A stretch of DNA of 64,000 nucleotides. Source: Desulfohalobium retbaense DSM 5692 (lineage in GTDB: Bacteria; Desulfobacterota; Desulfovibrionia; Desulfovibrionales; Desulfohalobiaceae). A program made the position numbers and the translations under genes. The notes beneath the pieces were generated by a model. That model was not told the DNA's origin. It made no database searches and was given only the letters and a program-made list of their open reading frames with translations. This document shows positions 8,494 through 16,855 of the stretch, in pieces. The stretch lies in the NCBI RefSeq assembly GCF_000024325.1, contig NC_013223.1:310001-374000 (forward strand), read 5' to 3'. Each line of letters begins with the position of its first letter. Positions within the stretch are counted from its first letter, which is position 1.

Positions 8494-9201
8494 TCAGTCC
8501 TGCGTCTTGAGCAGGGCGAATCCCTTCCGTGCTTCCCGAACAAATGCCTGTACCCGATCGGGGTCTTTGCGCCCCGCATGGTCCTCGACACCTGTATGAG
8601 CGTCCACACCGGCCGGGCGAACTGCGGCAATCGCCGCTGCCACATTGTCCGCTGTGAGCCCTCCAGCCAGAATCACGGGCCTGGGGGCCGCACGCACGAT
8701 GGCCGCGCTGGTTTGCCAGTCATGGATATAGCCGGTCGCACCACTTGCACCGGTGGTGGGGTCGAATGTGTCGGTGAGAAAACCGTCGACAAAAGGGGCG
8801 AGCCTCTGGAGCTGCTGCGCCAGCTGGTCCAGTGGGTCACGTCCGATGACCAGGCTGTGGAGAATACCCAGCTCAGGGGCCAGGCGGCGAAGCTCTTGGA
8901 GTGCGCCCAAGGGCATTGGGGCATGGAGTTGGACGGCGGCCACCCCCAGGGTATGACACAAGCCGACGATCGCTTCTGGGGTGGTTTCGTAGGTAATGCA
9001 CACAGCCCGGGCGTGGATGCCGGTTTTCCGGATCAATTCGGCGGCAGAGGCTTCGCTCAGGTCTGGGGCGTGGACTGGCAGCCGGAAGGGAAATCCAAGA
9101 TAATCCACTTCCGCCTCAAGAAGCAGGCGGACTTCTTGTTCATCCCGGATACCGGCTATTTGGATGCACGGGGCATGGAAAGGCAGGCGGGATGCGGCCA
9201 T
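8494..9201 (-). CDS. Divergent TrpF-like (PRAI-fold) protein lacking the catalytic Cys
   Basis: A 235-aa protein with a phosphoribosylanthranilate-isomerase-like (beta/alpha)8 pattern: IQIAGIRDEQEV at the N-terminus, VAAVQLHAPMP, VDGFLTDTFDPTTGASGATGYIHDW, ILAGGLTADNVAAAI and GVDAHTGVED near the end. In genuine TrpF the first motif is KICG with a catalytic Cys; here it is IAG. The Arg expected after beta-strand 2 (in the KR motif) is also not seen, while the Asp of the LLDT-like motif and the phosphate-binding loops remain. It is not next to other trp genes. It may be a paralogue acting on another phosphorylated sugar, or a weak TrpF. Start at the ATG at 9201 with AGAG upstream. Confidence 0.6.
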   Translation of the reverse strand: MAASRLPFHAPCIQIAGIRDEQEVRLLLEAEVDYLGFPFRLPVHAPDLSEASAAELIRKTGIHARAVCITYETTPEAIVGLCHTLGVAAVQLHAPMPLGALQELRRLAPELGILHSLVIGRDPLDQLAQQLQRLAPFVDGFLTDTFDPTTGASGATGYIHDWQTSAAIVRAAPRPVILAGGLTADNVAAAIAAVRPAGVDAHTGVEDHAGRKDPDRVQAFVREARKGFALLKTQD

Positions 9202-9288
9202 GACAGAGGCTCTTTGGTTAGAGGGCTCGGTTGGTGGAATTGGGCGCGTCCTGGATCGGCTCCCTCGAAGACAACGCAAGGCGCCTGC

Positions 9289-9837
9289 TTAGTCCCGATA
9301 GGCGACCAGCGAGGCGAGGCACTCGGTGTCGGAGAAATGTTCCCGATAGAACACAATGCGCAAGTTGCTGAAAGAGCGCACTAATTCGTTGGGGCGCAGG
9401 AGGTGGTCGCGATTCGAGGTCATTTGGGGACAGTCCCGGCGAGGGTCGTCCAAAAGGGTGTGAATGAGAAGGACACCGCCGGGCACGAGGGCCTCGGCAA
9501 GGTAGGGAAAGAGCCGTCGATCCAGAAATCGAACGGTGAGCACGAGGTCGAAGCGTTCGGCTGGGGGGCGGTAGGTGTCGAGATCGGCCTGGACCGGATG
9601 GATTCGGGGGTGGCCTCGCTCCTGCAAGCGCTGTATGGCCGCATCGGCAATATCCACGCTGTATACCTGGTAGCCTTTGTCGGCCAGGAAGGCAGCATTG
9701 GCCCCCGTCCCGCCGGCCAGGTCGAGAGCGGTCTTGCCTTCCCCATCGGGAACATGGTCTGGAAGCAAGGCGCAAACCCGCTCCGGCGGCGGGTTGTTGC
9801 GGTATCTGTCGTTCCAGCGGGTGCGGTCTTTATCCAT
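9289..9837 (-). CDS. Class I SAM-dependent methyltransferase (TehB-like)
   Basis: A 182-aa protein. WNDRYRNNPPPE at the N-terminus followed by ALDLAGGTGANAAFLADKGYQVYSVDIADAAI is SAM-binding motif I and the acidic motif II of class I methyltransferases, with ALVPGGVLLIHT as post-motif III; the overall layout resembles TehB/thiopurine-type enzymes. Substrate unknown. The ATG at 9837 overlaps the end of the upstream 90-aa gene by 8 bases, so translation is probably coupled. No strong Shine-Dalgarno is visible, which fits coupling. Confidence 0.75.
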   Translation of the reverse strand: MDKDRTRWNDRYRNNPPPERVCALLPDHVPDGEGKTALDLAGGTGANAAFLADKGYQVYSVDIADAAIQRLQERGHPRIHPVQADLDTYRPPAERFDLVLTVRFLDRRLFPYLAEALVPGGVLLIHTLLDDPRRDCPQMTSNRDHLLRPNELVRSFSNLRIVFYREHFSDTECLASLVAYRD

Positions 9838-10102
9838 GTTTCTGGGGATCCTCGCTGCCAAAGAGAAGGTGTTTGGCGATCTCGAAATCGTAAAACTGGA
9901 GCGGGTCCTTCAACTCGCCTTCATACATCTGCGAGGCCTGTCGGACGTCTTCGTAGGAGAGCCAGCCGTGGCGCTGCCAGACATCGGGCTCTTGTTCATT
10001 GCACAGTCTGAACTGGATGACGCCGTCGTGATCCCGGACGTACATTTTGACCTGCCGGTTGTTCGGGACCGGAAAATAGTACGTCCCTCGGAAATCCTGC
10101 AT
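9830..10102 (-). CDS. Small conserved-looking hypothetical protein coupled to a methyltransferase
   Basis: A 90-aa protein beginning MQDFRGTYYFPVPNNRQVKMYVRDHDG. No family was recognised. It is soluble, rich in Asp, Glu, Tyr and Phe, and has no signal peptide or membrane segment. The start at 10102 is supported by AAGGAG seven bases upstream; the longer frame (to 10273) overlaps the phosphatase gene. Its stop overlaps the methyltransferase start by 8 bases, which suggests the two act together. Function unknown. Confidence 0.6.
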   Translation of the reverse strand: MQDFRGTYYFPVPNNRQVKMYVRDHDGVIQFRLCNEQEPDVWQRHGWLSYEDVRQASQMYEGELKDPLQFYDFEIAKHLLFGSEDPQKHG

Positions 10103-10166
10103 GCATGCGCTCCTTCTGGGTTCAATGTTGGTAAAGACTGAAGATCGGTGTGAACAATGCGGTATT

Positions 10167-10829
10167 TCAGTGTTCGGGAAAGAGAAGCTGGACCAATTGA
10201 TCGGGAGATTTGATGAGTTCCTGGGCCCCGTTTTCCGTGAGTTCCGGCGCATCGCGAAATCCCCACAAGACACCGATGGTCAGGACCTCGGCCGCGCGGC
10301 CGGTACGCACGTCCACCGCGGAGTCGCCGACAAACAGGCAATGCGATTTGTCGAGGCCAAAAGAGGACATCAGTTCCAGCAAGGCGGTGGGGTCCGGTTT
10401 TTTGGGAACATTGTCTCTGGCCCCAATGACCGCGTCAAACAAGTCGGGGTCAAAGAAATGGGCCACAGTCTCCTCGGTGTTCGCCTGCGGTTTGTTGGAC
10501 AAGATGTTCAACCGCATGCCTCTGGCTTTGAGTGTGGCCAGCATGTCCGGGACACCGGGATAGGGATGGGTCTTGTTCGCCCAGTTCCGGGCGTAGCTGT
10601 CCTGCATCTGGGCCAGACAGTGGCGGATGTGTTCCGGAGAACGGGCGTGCTCGGGCAGGGCCTGGCGTACCAGGGCCTCCATGCCTTTGCCGACGAAGTA
10701 GCGGTACGCCTGAACCGGGTGGGGCGGGTGGCCGTTGTGCTCTAAAACCGAATTCATGGAGTCGGCCAGATCGTCCAAGGTGTTGAGCAGGGTCCCGTCG
10801 AGATCAAAAAAGACTGTTGAATAGGGCAT
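10167..10829 (-). CDS. HAD-family phosphatase, phosphoglycolate phosphatase-like
   Basis: A 220-aa HAD hydrolase with the full motif set: VFFDLDGTLLNT (motif I, nucleophile Asp), ILSNKP (motif II), KKPDPTALLELM (motif III Lys) and CLFVGDSAVDV (motif IV). The cap domain position and length match phosphoglycolate phosphatase (Gph) and pyrophosphatase PpaX-like enzymes, which cannot be told apart here. Cytoplasmic. It is transcribed leftwards between the small protein and the AI-2E-type permease gene, with short gaps on both sides. Confidence 0.85.
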   Translation of the reverse strand: MPYSTVFFDLDGTLLNTLDDLADSMNSVLEHNGHPPHPVQAYRYFVGKGMEALVRQALPEHARSPEHIRHCLAQMQDSYARNWANKTHPYPGVPDMLATLKARGMRLNILSNKPQANTEETVAHFFDPDLFDAVIGARDNVPKKPDPTALLELMSSFGLDKSHCLFVGDSAVDVRTGRAAEVLTIGVLWGFRDAPELTENGAQELIKSPDQLVQLLFPEH

Positions 10830-10850
10830 AGGTACTCAAATTGGGCCGGA

Positions 10851-11921
10851 TTATTTTGGGGCCGGCGGCTGGGGCTGGCCAGCGCGAGGCCAGGCGTTGA
10901 TGATAGATTGGACCAAAGTGGCCAGGGGAATGGCAAAAAAGACCCCCCAAAAGCCCCAGATGCCTCCGAAAAAGAGGATGGCCACAATGATGGCCACAGG
11001 ATGGAGATTGACCACTTCACTGAGCAAAAGGGGCACGAGCAGGTTGCCGTCCAGAATCTGCAAAATGGTGTACCCGATGATAGCGTAGATAAATTCCTGC
11101 CCCCAACCCCATTGGAAGTAGGCGACCAGGGCCACGGGCAGGGTCATGACCGTGGCGCCGACATAGGGCACGATGACGGATATCCCAACAAGAAAGCTAA
11201 GTAAAATAGCATAGTTGAGGTCGATGATCAGAAACAGGCCGTAGGCCGCGCCCCAGACAATGAGGATCTCCCAGACTTTGCCCCGGACGAAATTGCCGAT
11301 CTGGCGGTCGACGTCGTGCCAGATCCGGCGGGTCAGGGTATAGTCTTTGGGCATGAACATCTTGATGTAATTGATGATCTTGGATTTATCCTTCAGGAAG
11401 AAAAAAACCATGATCGGGACCAGGATCATATAAATCAGCAGATTAAACAGCGACCGGACGGAGGCCAGGGAAATGGAGAGCACCCGTTGCCCCAGACCGG
11501 TGAGCTGGGATTTCAGGGCAGCGACCACATCCAGGATCTGGTCTTCGGTGATAAATTTCGGATAGCGCTCCGGCAGACGCATGAGTTCACGTTGGCCAGC
11601 AGCGAGCATGGACGGCAGTTCCTGAAAAAATTGCACAATCTGTTGCGACAGCAGCGGTAACAATCCAAGTACAAGAAAAAAGAGAAAAAAGACGAATATG
11701 AGAAAAACGAGGCACACGGCGAGCATGCGCGGGACGCGGCGGTTTTCCAGAAAACGGACCAGTCCCTCCAGAAGGTAGGCCAGGACCACGCTGGCCAGCA
11801 CCGGTGCGATGAGATCGCCCACCGTCATGATCAGCAGGATGCAGCTGATCAGAATCAAGGCCAAAATGACGACCTGGGGGTCGGAAAAGTGGCGGCGAAA
11901 CCATTCGCGGATGAGGTTCAC
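10851..11921 (-). CDS. AI-2E transporter (PerM) family membrane protein
   Basis: A 356-aa integral membrane protein with about eight hydrophobic segments: a pair at residues 14-60, one near 70-95, then a central hydrophilic stretch, one near 150-175, and a run from about 210 to the C-terminus (FLVGISVIVPYVGA, ILDGNLLVPLLLSEVVNLHP, IIVAILFFGGIWGFWGVFFAIP). The PYVGA and GLIVPLL..HP-like motifs are those of the TqsA/PerM (AI-2E exporter, DUF20) family. Substrate cannot be deduced. No ATG fits; GTG at 11921 with GAAGGAT upstream gives the usual family N-terminus. Confidence 0.8.
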   Translation of the reverse strand: MNLIREWFRRHFSDPQVVILALILISCILLIMTVGDLIAPVLASVVLAYLLEGLVRFLENRRVPRMLAVCLVFLIFVFFLFFLVLGLLPLLSQQIVQFFQELPSMLAAGQRELMRLPERYPKFITEDQILDVVAALKSQLTGLGQRVLSISLASVRSLFNLLIYMILVPIMVFFFLKDKSKIINYIKMFMPKDYTLTRRIWHDVDRQIGNFVRGKVWEILIVWGAAYGLFLIIDLNYAILLSFLVGISVIVPYVGATVMTLPVALVAYFQWGWGQEFIYAIIGYTILQILDGNLLVPLLLSEVVNLHPVAIIVAILFFGGIWGFWGVFFAIPLATLVQSIINAWPRAGQPQPPAPK

Positions 11922-12104
11922 AACGAATATCCTTCGTGCTGATTGGTGTCGTTTTTCCAAATCGGGGGCACCGTTTCGGCAAGGCCGCCCAACGCTTTGG
12001 GGCCCAAACTCCGATGGGCCTGCCCAGCAAGGATTTTTTGAGCGCTCTTGAGTGCCACCGGCTGAGCGGGTCTGATACCTCGGCGGCAAGGTTCCCTGTG
12101 ATCC

Positions 12105-13952
12105 TTAGAACAGCCCGTGCAACGGACCTCCAGGCGCCGCCAACTCGTCAACACGCTTTTCCACCTCCGGGTCAGGCTCCAAGGGCGGGGCGTGGTAGGA
12201 TTTGAGCCGGGCGTCGATGACCAGCGCCCCGGTGCATCCCCAATGCTTGGATTGGACAAAGGCCCCGAGACCGTAGCTGTCGGTCGCCGGATCGGAGCGG
12301 GTAAACGTCTGCCACAGGAAATCGTCCCATGAGTTCGCCGCCTCCTCGCTGGCATCAACAACAACCACAAGTTGGAAGCCGCTCCAGTCGGCAGGACTTT
12401 CTTCCAGATGGCGGCAGAGCTGGTCAAGTGCCGGATCTTGCGTGTCCCTGGGCAAGGTGTGCCGGGGGGCGGACAATACGGCGATGCCCGGGGCAAAGCA
12501 GCGGGGGGCGCTGAATCCCTCGGGCAAAGAGACGTCAGTCGGGAGTTCGCTGTCCAGGCGGTTGGTGTCCGGGCCCGCTGCGGCGATGATCCCTTTGGAC
12601 CCCTGATTGAGACTGATCCCGGAGTAGTCGAGGGTATCCATTGTTGTTCGGGTGATGAGGTGCAGATCGCGCCGCCAGTCGACTCGGCCAAGGATATGCC
12701 GGAAAAAGGCTGGAATATCCTTGGTGCTGAGCCGGGAGTCGTCTTCGCGGGCCCCGATGAAAAGATATTTCGACAATGAGGTCTGGGTCGACCCTAATAA
12801 AGACAGAGCGTTGGTCAAAAGTTCCTGGGGCTGGCGCTCGCTGGCGAAGGGGACATAGCGCTCGCTCCCGATGGCCAGCAATAAGGGATGGACGCCAGCG
12901 GCATCCACCGCGTGGACCTCGTGAACACCCTGAAAAACGCTCCCTACCAGAGGTTCGGTGAGTTCGTGGATAAACGTCCCGAAAACCGTGTCTTCCTGTG
13001 GCGGGCGCCCGACCGTGGTAAAGGGCCAGATGGCCCCGTTGCGATGGTAGACCGCATCGACCTTGAGCACGGGAAAGTCGTGGGTCAGGCTGTAGTACCC
13101 GAGGTGGTCTCCGAACGGCCCTTCGGGTTTCAGGGCCCCCGGCGGGACATGACCACATATGCAGAAATCGGCCTCAGCGAGCAAAGGCAAGGGATGGTGT
13201 TCGCTTTGGACCAGCGTGGGGCGGTGGCCTCCGAGCAGGCCGGCGAAAAAGAGTTCCGGGAGATTCTCGGGCAGCGGCATGACCGCGGCCAGCGTCATGG
13301 CTGGAGGCCCGCCGACAAAAATATTCACCGGCAGGGATTCTCCTTTTTCCAGGGCCTCGGTGTGGTGCGGCCCGATTCCCCGGTGGATCTGGTAATGCAG
13401 CCCGACTTCGGTGTCGGGGACGAAATGGTTGCCGCTGAGCTGGACCCGGTACATGCCGAGATTGGTGTGTTGCCAGTCAGCGCGGCGGGGCGAGCGGCTC
13501 AGGACCTGAGGCAGGGTGACATATCCACCGCCGTCTTCCGGCCAGGAGACAAGCTGGGGCAGATTGGAAATTGTTGTTGTGTTCGCCAGCACCGGGCCGC
13601 TGCGGCGCAGCATGGGGCGCGTGTGCCACAGGGCGCGGGGCAGGGAGCCGAGCCGCCATGGCCGGCGAAGCGTTTCGGCGGGATCGACCTTGAGTTGGAC
13701 CAGGGTCTCGACGCGCTTGAGGGTGTCGCGAAAAAGGAAACGGGTTCTGGACAGGGTCCCGAAGAGATTGCCGAGCATGGGAAAACCGCTGCCTTTGACC
13801 CGGGTGAACAGCAGAGCTGGGCCTCCAGCCTGAAAGGCGCGGCGCTGGATGACTCCCATCTCCAGGCGCGGATCGATTTCTGTGTCGATGCGCCTGAGTT
13901 GCCCGGCGGCTTCAAGATCGTGCACGCAGTCGTGCAGATTGGTATAGCCCAT
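12105..13952 (-). CDS. UbiD-family decarboxylase, probably menaquinone (futalosine pathway) type
   Basis: A 615-aa UbiD-fold protein, a prenylated-FMN-dependent aromatic-acid decarboxylase. Seen: NLGMYRVQLSGNHF and LHYQIHRGIGPHH near residue 175-200, VFVGGPPA-type loop (VNIFVGGPPAMTLAA), and LKPEGPFGDHLGYYS, the conserved acidic active-site segment. The ~600-residue length and the GDH in that segment fit the menaquinone biosynthesis decarboxylase (MqnL, SCO4490-like) better than E. coli UbiD (~490 aa). That would suit a menaquinone-using sulfate reducer and the Qrc complex encoded 10 kb away. Start at 13952 with GGGGA upstream. Confidence 0.8.
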   Translation of the reverse strand: MGYTNLHDCVHDLEAAGQLRRIDTEIDPRLEMGVIQRRAFQAGGPALLFTRVKGSGFPMLGNLFGTLSRTRFLFRDTLKRVETLVQLKVDPAETLRRPWRLGSLPRALWHTRPMLRRSGPVLANTTTISNLPQLVSWPEDGGGYVTLPQVLSRSPRRADWQHTNLGMYRVQLSGNHFVPDTEVGLHYQIHRGIGPHHTEALEKGESLPVNIFVGGPPAMTLAAVMPLPENLPELFFAGLLGGHRPTLVQSEHHPLPLLAEADFCICGHVPPGALKPEGPFGDHLGYYSLTHDFPVLKVDAVYHRNGAIWPFTTVGRPPQEDTVFGTFIHELTEPLVGSVFQGVHEVHAVDAAGVHPLLLAIGSERYVPFASERQPQELLTNALSLLGSTQTSLSKYLFIGAREDDSRLSTKDIPAFFRHILGRVDWRRDLHLITRTTMDTLDYSGISLNQGSKGIIAAAGPDTNRLDSELPTDVSLPEGFSAPRCFAPGIAVLSAPRHTLPRDTQDPALDQLCRHLEESPADWSGFQLVVVVDASEEAANSWDDFLWQTFTRSDPATDSYGLGAFVQSKHWGCTGALVIDARLKSYHAPPLEPDPEVEKRVDELAAPGGPLHGLF

Positions 13953-14012
13953 GAGGTCCCCGTCTCTGTGGTCTGCCAACCGTCCCGGCGATCCGGCAAC
14001 GGCGGTGCCGGT

Positions 14013-14411
14013 CTAATGATGGTAGTAGGTGATGTGGACGCGGTCCTGGCGGATCCAGTCTTCAAATTTGCGGCGCAACCACGCCTTGAAGCGTCCCCGG
14101 GTCGGCGGAAACAACAAAAGCAGGCCGAAGATATCGGTCAGCAATCCCGGGGTCAGCAAAACCAGACCGGCGCCGAAAATGATCATCGCGTCGACCATCT
14201 CTTCCGCGGGCATAACCCCTTGGGCGAGATTGGTCCGGATGCGCATCATGGTCTGGAATCCCTGAAGGCGGGCCAGCCAGGCCCCGGCAAAGCCGGTGAG
14301 TATGACCAGCAGGATTGTGTTCAGGGCCCCGACCACACTTCCGATCTTGACCAGGATGTAGAGTTCGATGACCGGAATCAGGGTAAAGGCCAGAAAAAGA
14401 CGAAGGAGCAT
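14013..14411 (-). CDS. fxsA: FxsA family membrane protein
   Basis: A 132-aa inner-membrane protein with about four hydrophobic segments (LRLFLAFTLIPVIELYILVKIG, NTILLVILTGFAGAWLA, MIIFGAGLVLLTPG, LTDIFGLLLLFPP). The LIPVIE and LLTPGFLTDxxG-like motifs define the FxsA family; E. coli FxsA overproduction relieves F-plasmid exclusion of phage T7, but its normal role is unknown. The ATG at 14411 was chosen because it begins directly at the first membrane segment. It sits 60 bases downstream of the UbiD-family gene's start on the same strand. Confidence 0.85.
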   Translation of the reverse strand: MLLRLFLAFTLIPVIELYILVKIGSVVGALNTILLVILTGFAGAWLARLQGFQTMMRIRTNLAQGVMPAEEMVDAMIIFGAGLVLLTPGLLTDIFGLLLLFPPTRGRFKAWLRRKFEDWIRQDRVHITYYHH

Positions 14412-14576
14412 GGGGGTCTCGTTTGGTTTGGCTCTTGGTTTGACGATTTGGCCTTGGGTGCCAGGGCTGAAGTTTCCACAAGGCCTGTACAAACTCGCTC
14501 AAAGGCTTTGGGGTCCGGGGGCGATTCCGCACGCCGGAACCGTCAGCGACAGACTCGCCTTGCGTCCCGGAGAGGG

Positions 14577-14864
14577 TTACAGACTGATGATCCCTTCTAT
14601 TCCTGCGGCAGCCTGATAGATGGAGATGACCTCTTCGCTGCAGGTCGCCCGGGTCTGCGCTGTCACACTGATATAGTTGCCCTTGCGGGAAGGCCGGGTG
14701 GTGACTGTGTCCCGGGCCTCAAATAAATCACAGACCGCCTGGACCTGGTTTTTGGGGACGATGAACTTGAAGGTGTAGGTGTCCGGCCAGTCGTGGATGG
14801 CATCGAGCTTGGCCTGAAAATCGCTGAAACGGTCGTCGTTGTGTGGTTCCATAGGCTGTATCAT
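14577..14864 (-). CDS. DUF493 / YbeD family protein
   Basis: A 95-aa protein whose core FSDFQAKLDAIHDWPDTYTFKFIVPKNQ and PSRKGNYISVTAQTRATCSEEVISIYQ matches the YbeD (DUF493) family, small ferredoxin-like-fold proteins usually near lipoate genes in Proteobacteria but scattered elsewhere. It probably binds a ligand or partner protein; the function is not established. Start at 14864; the ATG at 14852 is an alternative. Confidence 0.8.
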   Translation of the reverse strand: MIQPMEPHNDDRFSDFQAKLDAIHDWPDTYTFKFIVPKNQVQAVCDLFEARDTVTTRPSRKGNYISVTAQTRATCSEEVISIYQAAAGIEGIISL

Positions 14865-14961
14865 TGCAGCGCCAGGGCGCTGTCTTGGTTTGTCTGGAAA
14901 ACGCTGGTGCGGTTTCTGGCCCCGTTTGTGCCAGAAATGTCCACACCATCAGGTTCGCCTG

Positions 14962-15531
14962 TCAGGCACCAGCCAACTGGCTCAGATAGTCGGCCGCGTT
15001 CAGGCAGCGGGTTCCGATATTGGCCATATCGAACCGATTGGCCTCGGCAATGGCCTCTGTTTGTGCCGAGGTGCCATCGGCAATAAGCGTCACCCGGTAA
15101 TCCAGGGCGATGGCATCGAAGACCGAGCACCGAACGCAGACCGGGAGTTGGGTGCCGCAGACCGCAAGCTCACGGATATGCAGCCGCCGCAAAAGCAGGT
15201 CGAGTTCCGTATGCATGAACGCACTGAACCGTTTTTTGGTCACCACGTATTCATTGGGCCGGGGAGCGAGCTCGGAGACAATGCGCGCGCCGGGCGTCCC
15301 GGGAACAACCGCATGGTGTCCCTTGCGAAAGGCCTGCTCCCGGGGCCATTCGACATCCACGCCGTCAGCGCGATAGGAACGCACCACGTGGAAGATCGGC
15401 AGGGCCCGCTGGCGGAAACCGTCCAGGACCTCCCGGATGCGGGGTACGGTGTCCTTCGCTCCCTGAATGCAGAGGCTGCCGTGGGGCAGGACAAAGTCTT
15501 CCTGCATATCGATGATGATCAGGGCGGGCAT
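14962..15531 (-). CDS. Isochorismatase-family cysteine hydrolase
   Basis: A 189-aa cysteine hydrolase. The catalytic triad positions are visible: IIIDMQEDFV (Asp), KKRFSAF (Lys) and CGTQLPVCVRCSVFDAIALDY (Cys). Members include nicotinamidase, N-carbamoylsarcosine amidase and ureidoacrylate hydrolase; the substrate cannot be set from sequence. The ATG at 15531 begins MPALIIIDMQ, the usual start of the fold; the frame further upstream overlaps serB. It is a separate gene 109 bases after serB. Confidence 0.8.
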   Translation of the reverse strand: MPALIIIDMQEDFVLPHGSLCIQGAKDTVPRIREVLDGFRQRALPIFHVVRSYRADGVDVEWPREQAFRKGHHAVVPGTPGARIVSELAPRPNEYVVTKKRFSAFMHTELDLLLRRLHIRELAVCGTQLPVCVRCSVFDAIALDYRVTLIADGTSAQTEAIAEANRFDMANIGTRCLNAADYLSQLAGA

Positions 15532-15640
15532 AGGGTGTACGCGTAGCTCCAGTTGCTTTGTCGTGGTGTCGGGTGCTGTTGAACGAACTGGGGCACAAGC
15601 AATTTTACAACAGTCAGGTACCGGGAGTCGCTGTCGCGAA

Positions 15641-16855
15641 TCAGGTGGCTTCCCGGTCCCGCAGACCGATAAAATACAGGATGCTGTCCAGGCCCAGGTT
15701 GGAGATCGCATGTTGCGCACCGGCACGGACCTTTGGCTTGGCGTGGAAGGCGATGCCCAGGCCGGCCATTTCCAGCATGGGCAGATCATTGGCCCCGTCC
15801 CCGACAGCGATGACCTGTTCGAGGCTGATGTGTTCCCGGTTCGCAATTTCCCGCAGGCGTCTGGCCTTGTGCTCGCCGTCGACCACCGGGCCACTGAGCC
15901 CCCCGGTGAGCCGACCATCGTGGATTTCCAGCTCGTTGGCGCAGAGATAGTCGATACCGAATTGGGTCTGGAGCTGGTTGCCGAAATAGGTGAAGCCACC
16001 GGACAGGATGGCGATCTTGTACCCCAGTCGCTTGAGGTTAACAATCAGACGGCTGGCCCCCTCTGTCAAGGGCAAACGGTGGCTTACCGCCTCCAAGGCT
16101 GCTTCCGGTAGGCCAGCCAAAAGGGCGACCCGCTGGCGGAGGCTCTGTTCAAAGTCGATTTCCCCGCGCATGGCCCGTTCCGTGATCCGGGCCACCTCCT
16201 CTCCTGCTCCCGCTTCCTTGGCCAGCTCGTCGATGACCTCGGCCTGAATGAGCGTGGAATCCATATCAAAGGCGACGAGCCGCCGGTTGCGGCGGTAGGC
16301 GTTGTCTTCCTGCAGTCCGATATCCACCTCGAGATCCTTGGACATCTCCAAAAAGGCGGCGCGCATGGCTGTTTTGTCGTGCGGGGTGCCGCGGACCGAG
16401 AATTCAACACAGGCGGTTTCCGGACTGTGCCGTATCGTCTCCAGAGACAAGCGGCCTGAGAGGCGGGTGATGAAATCGATATTGAGCCCGTTGGCAAAGA
16501 CAATCTGGGTCAGGCGCGCGATATGTTCTGCCGTGAGCTGCCGCCCGAGCAGGGTGATGATATGGCGCTGTTTGCCCTGGGCCTGGACCCAATGTTCGTA
16601 CTGCTCGGCGCTGATGGGCTGGAATTCGAGCTGCACCCCCAGGGTGTGGGCTTGATAGAGCAAATCTTTGAGCAGCGGCGAGGATTCGGCTTCGGGCGGG
16701 ACCTCAATGAGCAGTCCCAGGGACAGGGTCTCATGGAGCACAGCTTGGCTGATGTCCAACACCGGCGTCTTGTAGCGTGCCAGGACTTCCATCAGCGCAG
16801 CGGAGAGCCCGGGCCGATCGGGGCCGGAAATAGTGATCTGGATGATTTCGTGCAT
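15641..16855 (-). CDS. serB: Phosphoserine phosphatase with N-terminal ACT domains
   Basis: A 404-aa enzyme catalysing the last step of serine synthesis. The first ~180 residues (IIQITISGPDRPGLSAALMEVL) form one or two ACT-type regulatory domains; the HAD catalytic part starts at LVAFDMDSTLIQAEVIDELA (DxDST nucleophile), continues with KIAILSGGFTYF and VIAVGDGANDLPML. Length and order match proteobacterial SerB with an N-terminal extension, so feedback control by serine through the ACT part is plausible. The ATG at 16855 lacks an obvious Shine-Dalgarno. It diverges from the hydrogenase operon. Confidence 0.93.
   Translation of the reverse strand: MHEIIQITISGPDRPGLSAALMEVLARYKTPVLDISQAVLHETLSLGLLIEVPPEAESSPLLKDLLYQAHTLGVQLEFQPISAEQYEHWVQAQGKQRHIITLLGRQLTAEHIARLTQIVFANGLNIDFITRLSGRLSLETIRHSPETACVEFSVRGTPHDKTAMRAAFLEMSKDLEVDIGLQEDNAYRRNRRLVAFDMDSTLIQAEVIDELAKEAGAGEEVARITERAMRGEIDFEQSLRQRVALLAGLPEAALEAVSHRLPLTEGASRLIVNLKRLGYKIAILSGGFTYFGNQLQTQFGIDYLCANELEIHDGRLTGGLSGPVVDGEHKARRLREIANREHISLEQVIAVGDGANDLPMLEMAGLGIAFHAKPKVRAGAQHAISNLGLDSILYFIGLRDREAT

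Noticed and set aside
12888-14726. 612-codon + strand frame opposite the UbiD-family gene
   Set aside because: Shadow frame across two real minus-strand genes; no domain.
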